64,000 nt of DNA from Homarus americanus (lineage: Eukaryota > Arthropoda > Malacostraca > Decapoda > Nephropidae). Below the pieces are notes generated by a model, which ran no database searches, had not been told where the DNA came from, and saw only the letters and a list, made by a program, of their open reading frames with translations. Where the stretch lies: positions 755,001 through 819,000 of the forward strand of contig NW_024754732.1 of NCBI RefSeq assembly GCF_018991925.1, in the 5' to 3' direction. Of the stretch, positions 53,201 through 62,436 are shown piece after piece (position 1 is the stretch's first letter; every line of letters starts with the position of its first letter). The translations under genes and the position numbers were made by a program.

Positions 53201-56200
53201 TGGGTGTGAGAAGTGCTGTGCAATGTCGGCCCAATTTTAGAGCAAGATTCGAATGAGGCCAGCCCTTCTGGTGTGGGTTCAGGAGCCCTAATTCCTGAGC
53301 GTGTGGCATGTGTTTAGTGACGACAGTGCTCACGTGGACATCCCATCCATGCTTTTTTAATAGTGATTTAGTGGTGATTATGGTGATGCAAGTGCTACTG
53401 GCGATGGTGCAGGTGTTGTGCATGAGAATGCTGGTGATGAGCTACTTGGTGATGTTGGGGAGCCTAGTGTTGGTGGTAGTGGTGGCCTTGGAGCACCACT
53501 TGATGCAGATTGCAGGGGTCAGGAGCATACCACCAAGGCCCTAAAGAAAAATGAGGCAGGATGAGACAGCTTAGGGTTGACGAGTGGGCACTGGAGGTTG
53601 CCAAGCGTAAACGTAATTTGGGTGAGTTTTTATTATTTCATTTTTGGGTGGAGTTTATGGGGGGGGGGTTGTAGGACGAGTGTTATTTTTGGTGATCATT
53701 AGTTTGTTTTACAGTATTAGCCCACAATAATAAGAAAATTTTTCAGAAAAACACTATTATTGTTGGTTTGAAGATCAAACAGCCATACATGACGGGTAGT
53801 TATTCTCATTCAACTCGCGATAAATTAGTAACTATTCACATTACTAACTTCCAGTTTTCACAGTTCGCTAGGCACTTCATCCTCTTCTAATGCTGAGCGC
53901 CTCATATATAGTAGTTGTACTTGGAGGTAATATTCACATGTATCAAAAATCCACAAGAAACTTATTGATTGTTCCAGAGACAGTTGATCTGGAGACCATC
54001 CTCAAACAAACTCCTGGTTACCAGTTCCCGCTGTCTGAACAGTGCAAGGCTATGTTTGGCAGAGACTACTACCCAGCACTTACTAAGTTTGTGAGTGTAT
54101 TGTCTCCTATTACAGATTGCTGAAATAATTAGTTAATCGGTTGTGTATGGGGTCCCCTTTCTGCTAAATATAATTGTGTGGCATTAGGAAAATAAAATAT
54201 TAAAAGTGGTGTCCCCATAGTGAAGGGGTTAAGAATGCTGGATGTGAATGGGATTTATAGAGACACAGGCTCTCAGTAGTGACAGTGGTTCATTAGGTAC
54301 AGCCAACTACTCAAGTCCCTCTGCCTCTCCTGAACCATGAACCCTGCGATTCAGACTCATGAATCCAAAGCATTTGTGGACAGAATATTGAATTGATATC
54401 AGTCTACTGCTTTGGGTTCACGAGTTTGAATCTTGGGGTTTGTGGTTCAGGGGGAGACACAACAGGACTTCGGTGGGTGACTGTGCAAGAGTAATTAACC
54501 AATTAACCAAAATAGAATCATTAAAGAAACAAAACTAGATGCAAGGATTACATGTTCATCAAAATAATGAAATTAAAAAATAATAATGCAAAATTACTCA
54601 CTATTAACTAACCCGATGAAGATATAAAGAATTGTATTTGTTACTGAAAAGCAATGAGGGTTTAATGGTGGATGGAAGATAAAGTTGTATAGAGAGTTTA
54701 AACGTAAATGGTTGAGGAAGATACTGAATTGCATAAAAGATAAGGATGCCAGAATGATTATTTTTAGTCATGTACAATGTACCTTTATATCATCTTGTAA
54801 ACTACTTGTCAGTTTATCATGTCTAACCTCTTTTTTTTTTTTATTCTCAGGATTTGTGTGAATATATGTACTGTACCAATGGTGTGGTCACTAAACCAGG
54901 TCATCCCGCACTAGAGGGTTCCTTTTGTGGCTCACACCGGGTATGTATTGCTGGCAACTGTCGACCAGAGGAGGAGCTGGCTGGACTTATCGTCTACACT
55001 GTACCCAACGCATCCCACGGTGGAGGTAAGTGAACTGGCAGCTGTATCGTTTTGCTCTTGCTCATATTTCTTGTTGGCTTCATGATGTAGGGGAACAAGT
55101 ACAATTTTTTTTTATGTTGTGACGTTGCAGCATCATTACAGATAAGTTGTAAATAACCTGATTGGTTAGACACAGCTCTTAACAGAACTCATGTCTCTGG
55201 AGGATAATTGTTACATTGTGTTATATCTATATGTTAGGTTATTGGGTGAGATAGGGAGAGAAGGGTAACTGTTTTAGTCAAAAGAGGTTGACATATTAAC
55301 CCTGGTTTGTATTCTGGGAGGTTGTCTTGATAACATGGAAGCTCTCAGTAAAAGTTAGTACTGCAAGAGCTGTCACACTAGTCTTTACAATACTTGAAAA
55401 AAAGTCAATTTCTATTTTTTTTTAGGTAAGCTTTAACACAAAAGTTTTCTATTATTTTTCCAGGTACACGTCCTCTTCCCTCAGGCATCACTACAGGTAC
55501 ACTTCCTCTATCAGGCATCACTGCAGGTACACCTTCTCCATCAGGCATCACTACAGATACAACTCCATCAAGCATCACTACAGGTACACCTGTTCCTTAT
55601 TCAGGCATCACTACAGCCTCCACTACACCATCTTCATCAACCACAGATGAATCATATCCCTTGACTACAACCATTCCAAGAGTCACAGCTTCAGTGGAAA
55701 GACCGTCTGTAGCAGAAATTATAGGGGACTGCTCATGTAACCTCACCACCAACATCCTTCACACACTCCAAAATATTCCTAAAGCAATCTGTCCATTCCT
55801 TGCACCAGTTTATCATCCACTTTTCAATTGTGTTCAAGGATGTTCAGAATATGATCTTCACATTGATCTTTCATCAGGGAGTTTAACCAAAGTAGCCACT
55901 GGGTTGATAGAGCTAGAGGAGGCCACTGAATCTTGCTTCTTTGAGAGCTATACCATCACTTCAGACCAAGGAGTCAGTGTGCTCTCAGACTCTGTTCTCA
56001 AGAATCTGAATAGTACTGTAAAAAATGAAAGTTTGTGTCAAGCCATACCACATTTCCTTCATCCAGTCTTCCACTGCCTAAACATTGCTCCAGTAGACTT
56101 AGTGAGGGAACCTGAGACAGAATGTGCACCTCAGAGGATTATTCTTATGATGCCTGATTATAATCTCACTTACATTCATGAGGTAGGAGGAAAACATGCA

Positions 56201-58850
56201 AACAAAACTGCTCTGTGGAAGGGCAAGCAATACACTCTTTTAAGAAAAATAGAGGATAATAAACTTGAAGATGGACAAATTCTTGATAAACTGTTTCCTA
56301 GACAAGCGGAGGAAGAATATGAGTCTGGTTTTGTCAAATGTGATCTGAAAGCAAAAGTGCCCAAGACACTGCAAGATTTACCACAAGGTGTTTGTCACTT
56401 CTTGGCTCCTTCGTTACACATGCTATTTAATTGCTCCTCTCGTGACCAATGCCCAAAATATGTTCTTTTTATGAATTTTTTGGAATACAATATCACCAAA
56501 GTGCCTGTAAAAACACCCTTCCCACTTAAACCTCCATGTGCAGTATGCCAGCCAAAAGAGCAAATTATTGACACTGGGTTGCTTGATATACTCAAGGGTC
56601 TCATTAGTATCTTGCTGGACTCAAACATACTCTGCAGTTTGTTCCCATCATCCTGGCTTCCCTGGATACCTGTTTGTGACACAACAGCACTACTGGCTAC
56701 CACCCCAGAAGATGAATGTCCACCCATTGCCATTGTCATCCAAATCGATGATAGTGCCTTTACTTACACCTCTGATCAGGGAGATGAAAGTAGTGAAGGC
56801 CATCCCACAATTAATTGGCTAGGAAACATATATGTCTTAAAGAAAATCACTAAAAACAAAGACACAACAGAGTTACTGCAGGATGACTACCAACTAGATT
56901 TTGATGCTAAGATTTCCAGACGTAGTCTACTTCGTGAGTCACTGGTGATGCCACTCTTAAGGAGCAGCATGTCCTCTTGGCATCCAAGTGTCATATCAAA
57001 AACAAGGGATGAGAACAACAGCTACCTTGGGCCTTCAGCTGATGACAGGTACCAAGATGCTTCACCAAGAGCTGAGATCAGTGCCCTGCTTGACCAACCA
57101 CTCCAGGAATATGTGGGACAAACAGATGTTTTTCTCCCTCTCAATGCCCCCAAGGTTAGTTACACAGAGTATGTCTGTACATATAGGTGTATGTATAAGT
57201 CTGAATGCCTATAACATTATTTTGACCTACTCATTTTCTTTTTCTTTTACTGATTTGATGTTTTCACTCCCTGTTACTGACACACATCCGATGATGGGCA
57301 TGATGCAGGCTATGCCTCGGACAAAAATAGGAGAATGTAGTGTGACGTGTGGCTCTGGGATGCGTCTGGTGCAGATGGAGTGTATTGATGTGATGACAGA
57401 CAAGATATTAGATGATGACTCCTGCCAAGGGTACATCTTCACTGATAATCCATCTGAGCCCTGCCAAATGCCAGCCTGTAAACAACCCAGGTGATAAAAT
57501 GTGTTTGTAATATTCAGTCATTCACGTATATATTACCACCCAACCTGTTTGTAATAACTTGGAAATGTATTATTTTTTATAAATGTTTTTGTTGTAAAAT
57601 GCTTAGTTACATTCATTACCACACTTGTATGTATGTATTTGCCTTAAAGTAAACTAGGGTAAGTTTGCGATGTGCTGCCAGTATTTGGTTATAGGGATAA
57701 GTGTTCAGTTGAAAGTCTTTGCAGTAGAGATATGCTCAAGTTCTTATTCTTTAAGTGTTTTTTTTTTTTAATAAATTACTATACATTTTTCTAAAGGTTT
57801 GTATACCATTGTGTTGTCAGTTGGAATATTGGTGGCTGGGGAATATGCAGCGAGTCGTGTGGTGCCGGTGTTCAATTCAGACATGTGGATTGTGTCATTG
57901 AAATAGACCTGGATGAGAACGAGAACCTTATCAACCTCAGTAGTGATAACAAGACCCATCCTCACCTTATTGTGAGTGACCAGCAGTGTAAGGGACAACC
58001 TCCTCATAAATTTCAGGAGTGTAAGGGCTCCTGTTTGCTTGGTGAGTTGTACTGCTTGTTCTGTTACCTGTTATTATTATTATTATTATTGTAATTATTA
58101 TTATTATTATTGTGTTGTGTCTCCACTGCTCCCTCCCTTCCTTTGTCTGGGAGATGAGAGTTAATATTATCTATTGGGATTAGTGAATCAGTCACTCTTC
58201 TTATGGTACCTGGAGTCATCTTCACACATGTCAGCTGTCCGTTCAAAAGCACAACTCCCTCTCTTGTGATCAATTGACCCATATCTGTCGATGGTCGATG
58301 ATGTACAGTATAGATAGAATTGTGAAGTTTTGAAGGAAATGAAAATATCGAATTAGCTCAAAATATTTAATTGTGAAAATCATATTATGGGGATTCACCC
58401 TATTCTTTCATCTCCTTCTTGGACCTTTCCCTATCTAGGAACGCCTGCCATACGAACAGGGTTAAATTTGAAATTTACAGTATTTTATTTACCTGGTAAC
58501 TTATTTTTTTACTTTCATTTACTGTATTTTGTCTTTCTATATCTTCTTTTGTCTTAAATTAAGTGATTCAAGATGTATATAAGGACTTTGGACATTGTTT
58601 TGTAAGTACGGTATGCATATAGCATGTGTTCTGACTTACATACAAATCCGACTTACGAATGCCCTCAGGAACAGAACCCGTTTGTAACCCGAGGACCCTC
58701 TGTATAGTATTTTCTTTTTAGCAATTTTTTACTTTTACTGTGCTACTAGATTTTAATTGTTGTTGTCATTGTTCAGCTCCCTGGTGCGAGGAAGGCAAAG
58801 ATTGCGACTATATCGACATCCAGATCTCCAAGGATTTTGACTATTCTTAA
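34666..58850 (+). CDS. ADAMTS gene B, 17 exons, intact
   Basis: A secreted ADAMTS-type zinc metalloprotease. Exons: 34666-34770, 37242-37381, 37751-37931, 38179-38358, 40376-40499, 41846-41952, 50001-50222, 50784-50995, 51284-51427, 51806-51940, 52264-52364, 53978-54090, 54851-55025, 55464-57154, 57309-57490, 57797-58041, 58777-58850. They sum to 4131 nt, 1376 codons plus stop, and every junction phase fits. Order: signal peptide (hydrophobic VVLLTLGLCLAL); propeptide (NNCDGEGL, DGIIVTPDQL); RRRR at 224-227; Cys in VVCATG near 240; catalytic domain from LELAVFVDE with HEMGHN (about 468), LGMNHDG and YVMSPSVGPGK; ADAMTS cysteine-rich domain (LSEQCKAMFGRDYY, HPALEGSFC); Thr/Ser/Pro linker 647-735; the four-unit module about 736-1135; two TSP1-like repeats (GECSVTCGSGMRL, WGICSESCGAGVQF); and a short tail. 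No RxKR lies directly before the catalytic domain, unlike gene A. No TSP1 separates protease and cysteine-rich parts. Confidence 0.93.
34889..35438. mobile_element. 550-bp hAT-like non-autonomous element with 8-bp TSD
   Basis: It starts CAGTGACGGATTAAGC. The reverse complement of its end is CAGGGCCGGATTAACC. The octamer CCTACCCT occurs directly outside both ends (34881-34888 and 35439-35446), a perfect target duplication of hAT length. Inside are GGGGGCCCC-rich subterminal blocks and (TA)n at 34957-34985 and 35133-35205. It lies in intron 1 of ADAMTS B and inside a minisatellite unit. Confidence 0.88.
35439..37045. repeat. 26-bp minisatellite, ~1.6 kb
   Basis: About 60 units of CCTAGTTCTGTTCCTACCAC plus acctac, mixed with a TTACAACCAC variant in an interspersed pattern. 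One unit (34863-34888) lies on the other side of the hAT-like insertion. Confidence 0.95.
38040..38150. mobile_element. 'CCATATAACGGA'-family MITE copy, degraded
   Basis: TATCGAGATGAAAG ... AAAACCCC ... GATTATGTGGAGAGAG ... TATAGAGGTTTCACTA match the copies at 41640 and 49868. It lies just upstream of ADAMTS B exon 4. Confidence 0.5.
38656..40232 (-). mobile_element. LINE copy 2 (RT half, antisense in ADAMTS B)
   Basis: A Jockey/CR1-type non-LTR element. Minus-strand frame 40232-40002 carries the RT segment PSEWKVAYVSPIFKKGDS and NNYRPVSLTSIICKVLE. After one in-frame TGA (40002-40004) the same frame continues to 38739 through QHGFMPGRSC, YLDFAKAFDSVPHERL, GVPQGSVLGPLLFVCFIND, the FADD catalytic box and the YPERLERLNLPRLYYRRARG tail. 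Only that nonsense codon breaks the frame. The endonuclease and ORF1 are absent here. The 3' end carries the same AAGTAA-type tail and CGATCGCCCAAGCGGC block as copy 1. It sits between exons 4 and 5 of ADAMTS B. Confidence 0.9.
40523..40625. mobile_element. Foldback MITE, 'GATTCAGACTC' family, half copy
   Basis: Only the right half (AGTCTACTGCTTCGAGTTCA, TGAGTCTGAATCTCAGG, GTGGTTCAGGAG) is present. It begins about 24 bases after the exon 5 donor of ADAMTS B. Confidence 0.6.
40645..41508. mobile_element. 864-bp pogo/Tigger-like non-autonomous element
   Basis: It starts CAGTGATCCCTCGGTTAACG and ends CGTTAACCGAGGGACCACTG, with TA directly outside both ends. Subterminal TTCGGTTAACGAA motifs recur at both ends (about five on the left, three on the right). 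There is no transposase frame. It lies in an intron of ADAMTS B. Confidence 0.8.
41640..41787. mobile_element. 'CCATATAACGGA'-family MITE copy
   Basis: ATTGAGGGTCCTTTGGATGT ... CATCTAACGGATTATATGGAG ... TTAGAAGTTTCAC. It ends about 60 bases before ADAMTS B exon 6. Confidence 0.5.
42173..43680 (-). mobile_element. LINE 5' half: ORF1 and endonuclease only
   Basis: The minus strand reads first a zinc-binding-like stretch (MICDYCGG, then CCWYCPNCIVKVKEV), then an ORF1 frame (43382-42750) with ERFQRRNNVIVFGVPES and a basic C-terminus. The N-terminal part of an APE-type endonuclease (42670-42173) follows, with SGLMYTNADTF, DIVGVIE and LLIMGDFNYGDIDW. Stops and shifts separate the pieces. The endonuclease ends before its catalytic C-terminal half and no RT follows. 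This is the reverse of ordinary 5' truncation. It lies in the 8-kb intron between exons 6 and 7 of ADAMTS B. Confidence 0.8.
43681..44748. other. Intron sequence without gene
   Basis: T-rich and A-rich patches (43800-44040). No feature is recognised. Short open frames lack splice context. Confidence 0.4.
44749..44909. mobile_element. 161-bp MITE related to the 2.6-kb TIR element
   Basis: It starts CAATCAAAGACAAAAAGTTG and ends CACGACTTTTGTCTTTCATTG, the same two termini as 14285-16887 in opposite order. It shares internal ACATTATGAGAGCC and ATATGTTTTCACCAAATTTC. TA is intact only on the left. Confidence 0.75.
45849..46860 (-). CDS. Tc1-like transposase, one frameshift
   Basis: It catalyses cut-and-paste transposition at TA sites. 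The first frame (46860-46321) begins MPAGRANSSAVIAERGQI and has the paired-type helix-turn-helix (GRSTKTIRRWIRRWEEEGSV), the GRPR hook and the first catalytic Asp in IIFTDETVF. The second frame (46412-45849) resumes at EKHIQHRTVSGRVSVSFWGW. It carries the second Asp in LVHDNSPIHTSN, then DINPIEHIW with the catalytic Glu, 35 residues after that Asp by my count (DD35E). The two frames overlap at a G6 homopolymer (46357-46362), so a single-base length change explains the break. About 335 residues in all, a normal Tc1 length. No close TIR pair directly around the gene was found. The 4-kb TIR pair encloses it. Confidence 0.88.
47313..47558 (-). mobile_element. C-terminal fragment of another LINE (R1/I/Jockey type)
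   Basis: The minus-strand frame reads ILNRLRIGHTRLTHGQL, then ICSNCRTQITVQHILIECPIY. This is the conserved tail downstream of the RNase H-like region in R1/I/Jockey-group elements. The preceding RT is absent. Confidence 0.7.
48553..48590. repeat. Perfect 17-bp hairpin
   Basis: ATTCTCCGTGACTACCA, a 4-base loop GTAA, then the exact inverse TGGTAGTCACGGAGAAT. It lies about 200 bp inside the right TIR of the 4-kb element. Confidence 0.85.
49073..49383. mobile_element. ~311-bp Tigger-like MITE, second copy
   Basis: It starts CAGAGTCTCCTCGACTTACG and ends GTCGTAAGTCGAGGAGAG, with TA before the left end. An ATG at 49237 opens a 21-codon frame (MAGKRKSESSRGAEKKKG) that ends at TAG 49300-49302. It looks like the basic N-terminus of a Tigger-type transposase left by internal deletion. 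Confidence 0.75.
49384..50000. other. Intron end before ADAMTS B exon 7
   Basis: A 'CCATATAACGGA'-family MITE copy lies at about 49868-49972 (GGGTCCATTAGATG ... CCGTTATATGGAGGTTTCACT). The exon 7 acceptor is taken as GGTGAAG at 49999-50000. GAAGGAG three bases on is an in-frame alternative. Confidence 0.5.
50510..50710. repeat. 30-bp minisatellite, 10-codon unit
   Basis: About six units of CCTTTATTGAGAGGGTTTGC plus tgtatccatt. It lies in the intron before ADAMTS B exon 8 (50784). Its length keeps open frames artificially long on both strands. Confidence 0.92.
52075..52112 (-). mobile_element. LINE 3' terminus remnant
   Basis: TGCCACTGATCGACTCATTA then GCCGCTTGGGC, matching the 3' end of the LINE copies at 18.9 and 38.7 kb. 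Confidence 0.6.
52811..53905. mobile_element. 1.1-kb element with ~40-bp TIRs, unknown superfamily
   Basis: The left end is ATATGAGGCGCTCATCATTG then gaagggggtgaagcgcc. The right end is the inverted match ...CACTTCATCCTCTTCTAATG then ctgagcgcctcatat. The interior has degenerate GTGGTGATG-rich coding-like sequence but no intact frame. It lies in the intron between exons 11 and 12 of ADAMTS B and accounts for most of it. Confidence 0.65.
54297..54490. mobile_element. Foldback MITE, 'GATTCAGACTC' family, copy 3
   Basis: TACAGCCAACTACTCAAGTC ... CTCCTGAACCATGAACC ... GATTCAGACTCATGAATCC pairs with GTTCACGAGTTTGAATC ... GTTTGTGGTTCAGGGGGAG ... GGTGGGTGACTGTGCA. It lies in the intron before ADAMTS B exon 13. 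Confidence 0.7.
55464..57154 (+). CDS. Giant exon 14 of ADAMTS B: linker plus four-unit module
   Basis: 1691 bp, ten times the neighbouring exons, encoding residues 647-1210. First comes a Thr/Ser/Pro linker with five SGITTGT-type repeats of about 12 residues (likely O-glycosylated). Four related units follow. Unit 1a has AICPFLAPVYHPLFNC (Cys756); unit 2a has GVCHFLAPSLHMLFNC (Cys957). Unit 1b has SLCQAIPHFLHPVFHC, TECAPQRIIL and LWKGKQYTLLRKIEDNK; unit 2b has ILCSLFPSSWLPWIPVC, DECPPIAIVI and WLGNIYVLKKITKNK. The a-to-b spacing is 80-82 residues and the 1-to-2 spacing about 200. NxS/T sequons are frequent. I know no named domain with this pattern. It sits between the cysteine-rich domain and the TSP1 repeats and is absent from gene A. 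Confidence 0.85.
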
Positions 58851-61800
58851 GTACTGTAATTGCTGCAGCTCTTCTTGGGCCCCTCTGCTAAAAAATGGAT
58901 CATGAAAGTAAGTACACAGATTGTTTCACCACCTGATGCCTTTGCGGTAAAACTGTGTAACTTATACACTAGAAAATATAGTTTGAATGTACTGCATAGA
59001 TAAAATATCTACCTTAACTTCCTGAAACTTTTAGGTATTGTAAATATTTTTATACCCCTGTACAGTACTTTAATGGATATATTGTTATGTTTTCTTTCAG
59101 TAATTATACAGTTTATATACTCCGGTAATTTTTTTTTATCCTGGAATGAGTAGTACATTATTCTCTCAACCATCTGAAAATTTTAGTACCTGTACTGTAA
59201 TCTGATTCCCCTTTGGTCCCAAGCTCTATGGTGTAGCAACAGTATTACTTTTTATTCCTGGACCATTATTGTGTGAAGGTGGTACCAATGGTGAGATTCT
59301 TAACAAAATATTAACCTGGAAAACAAGATAATATTAATTTGGTCAGGCCTTGTGGGGGGTAAAATGTCATCAGTTGGTTCATTAGCTCTTTGTGTTAACA
59401 GTAGAGCATAAAAAACCACGAGCAAAAAGTCCAGATGTATTGGATATAAGGAAACATTATTCAGTTCATATAAGGATTTAATTCAGTGCTAGACATTTTT
59501 CAGTATTAATGTTATGTACATGATGATAATTGTTGATACACACAGGAACAACAATACATGTGTAAACTATAACTGTAAGGAATGAATTAGCTGCTGCTTT
59601 GGAAACAAATTCATTACCTAACACAAACGTTAATACATTTCTCGTCTAAAGAATTGTTTTTAATTGTACCTTCAATGCTAGTTTTTGAAACCTTGAGAAT
59701 AAAAAATAGTGTAGCTGAAGAGTCAAGAAATACTGCTGAGCATGTTGTATTTATGTTACTACAGTGTTGAGTCAAATGGGCCATGTTCCTGATACACCCC
59801 AGACCTACTGGACCCCTAATCTAACCATTAAGTCTGGGCCCCGAGTCCTGAGAGGCCCCGGCGGCCAACCTTAATGGTCAGGTCAGGCCCCATCTGACTT
59901 GCTCTACACTGACTTTCCATACTGCAGCAATAGTCTTTAAGAATGTGTTGAAGAACCTGCAGATTCATACTGAGTCAGCAAGACAATAGTTAGATTGTTC
60001 CCATTTATAAAATTCAAATAATGAAATTAAATAAACCTTGTAATTATATATTTACATATCAATTTACAAAAAAATTTATACATACAACTTTAATACATAT
60101 TCTTTATACATGTCAGTAAAGACAATGAAAATATTTAAATACAGGAGAGGATAAACAAGTGTGGCAGTCATCATGAAAGGTCCAGATTAATTAGTCTCCT
60201 AGTATACTGACTTTCATAGCAACACTACATACACAAAGTAACAGGGTGAAAGAATGGACAGTATCAGATAAGAATTATTTTTAATCACATAACATAGCAC
60301 GATAGAAAATTATAAAAATACTTTAACAAACAATTTTGAACGTAATTTTCTTGTCTAATAGTCAATTTAATTTAATAGTATTGGGAGAAAGAATAAAATG
60401 TTTATGAGATTGAATGCCCATTATGAGTAACAAGTCACAAACGTTCTTAACTGTGAGATTACTTGCTAACAAAAGTTTCTTTTAACTTAGAAGATGCTAT
60501 TTATACGTTTTGTCAATATTTTGAGGTAGATTCGGCATTTCAGAATTTACTTTGAAAAATAATCACATAGAAGTACTTTTACTCCTTAAATACATCAGCC
60601 TCTCTAAATCAAAGCTCAAAATACTGTTTAAATAAGCACAGTGTATGGATAATGTGTCAATTACCATCACACAGTGAACACAATCTTGCATAATGGAACA
60701 TAACTCTAGGTAGCATAGCCCATTTAAGTGAATTTGTAATATCTTTCTTTTTTTTATTTTATGTATTATATTACTGAACCTAACAATTATTATTTATAAG
60801 TAACGACTTGAGTGAATGACAATGTCCGGGCTTTCCTCCGTTACATTCACAGACACAGTAAACCATAATCTACTGTTAGCATCCTCAATGTTTTCAAGTT
60901 CAGCTTCATCACAGGTTCATATATTTTTCTACCAAAATAGTTGTATTTACCTTTGTTTCTCAGTAAAGGCCCGAGCATAAAACATCACAGCACAGAACAC
61001 ACCAACAAGAATATACTTACTCCAATTTGAAGGTGATTAACATCATTAATAGGTAACTGGATACCAGTAATAAAAACATTTAAATATACAGTATATCTTT
61101 AAATATACACAATGTCACGCATTCACACATCAAAAGCATAGCTTCAGTAGCAGCCATTGAATCACACTAACATGCATATCACACAAATAACCAGTCTTGG
61201 GTTGACAGCAGTGGAGGATTATCAAGTTCTTGTCACACAAACTCTTGGCCAGAATAAGATGAATTGTGATAAATATCTAATCAAAACATTTCAATATTAA
61301 AATATTCAAGGAATTCCCCATCTGTCCATTATTATAACATTTTTAGGGTACTCTTTTGTTTCCTCAAATAATGAGCTAACACTTGTGGGATTTATAAAAT
61401 AAAATTATTACTAGTCATAACAAATAAATACTTTCAAGTTATTTAACAATATATAATCTCAAAACCAATAAAGTGAACTTGAAATTTTTTACATTCACTA
61501 AATTTTACTGCCCCCCTCCCTCCAGGTGCAGTACTTGGGGGGAGCACTGTATAGAAGGAAAGTACTGTAAATTCTTTCTACACAGTTATTTATCATTCAA
61601 GAACTCAACATTGCCTAAAATTTTACAAAAACAAAGAGTTATACACTTTTTCATCACAATAATATCACACAAGATAAAATCAATAACTCATTTTTTACCT
61701 TTCTTAAAATAAATACTAATATAAATTTTTTCCAAAAGTTCAAGATAAATTTATACTACAATAGACATTATCTCAGATGAATGCCCAAAATATATCTTAA

Positions 61801-62436
61801 TTTTTTCTATAATAATAAATATAGTTATACTCTGCTAACAACAATTATCTTCTAGTGGCCAGCTTCAACAATCAATTTATATATTACAGTAGTACAATGA
61901 AAATGTTAAATATTAGATCATAATTCAGATAAATGAATCAGTTTTATATGACCCGCCATCACCGCCTTACCACAAGACCATTTCCTTGCATCAGTGTTCA
62001 TATACAGTATACACTAACTAATTCAGGTACTGTCTAAATAATGATTGTTAAAGAGAACCTACATATTTGTCCACAGTAATGGTTATTGAGCAAAAACACC
62101 ATAAAACAGGTCAGTCTGTACAATGTTTATTGTACTGTAACCTCGTGGGTGATCACACAGTCATCCTTGCAGCTGTAATATATACTGTACTGTATGCTAT
62201 ATTTCTAACAATAAGATTCTTCAGAAATCAGTCACTACTGAATAATATTGTCAGAAAGTGTTAATACACTAGCGCATATGTATTTAGAAGTTAGTTTTGT
62301 GATTAGATGAACTACAGTACTATACTGTACTGTACTTTCTAATGAGATAGTTGTTGAACTATCTGATTTCACCAGTATTGTACTTAAATCTTTAGTTCAA
62401 TAATTTGTTTTTTCTGGTGTAAGTGCTATTATTTCC
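58851..62436. other. Intergenic region and convergent 3' UTRs
   Basis: AT-rich sequence. It should hold the 3' UTR of ADAMTS B (AATAAA near 59699) and, on the minus strand, that of the cwo-like gene. Near 59795-59900 is a GC-rich patch (GGGCCCCGAGTCCTGAGAGG), perhaps a decayed repeat. No further gene is seen. Confidence 0.5.

Noticed and set aside
58064..58282. Minus-strand frame ending in Asn repeats
   Set aside because: Produced by the (TTA)n run at 58072-58110 in an ADAMTS B intron.
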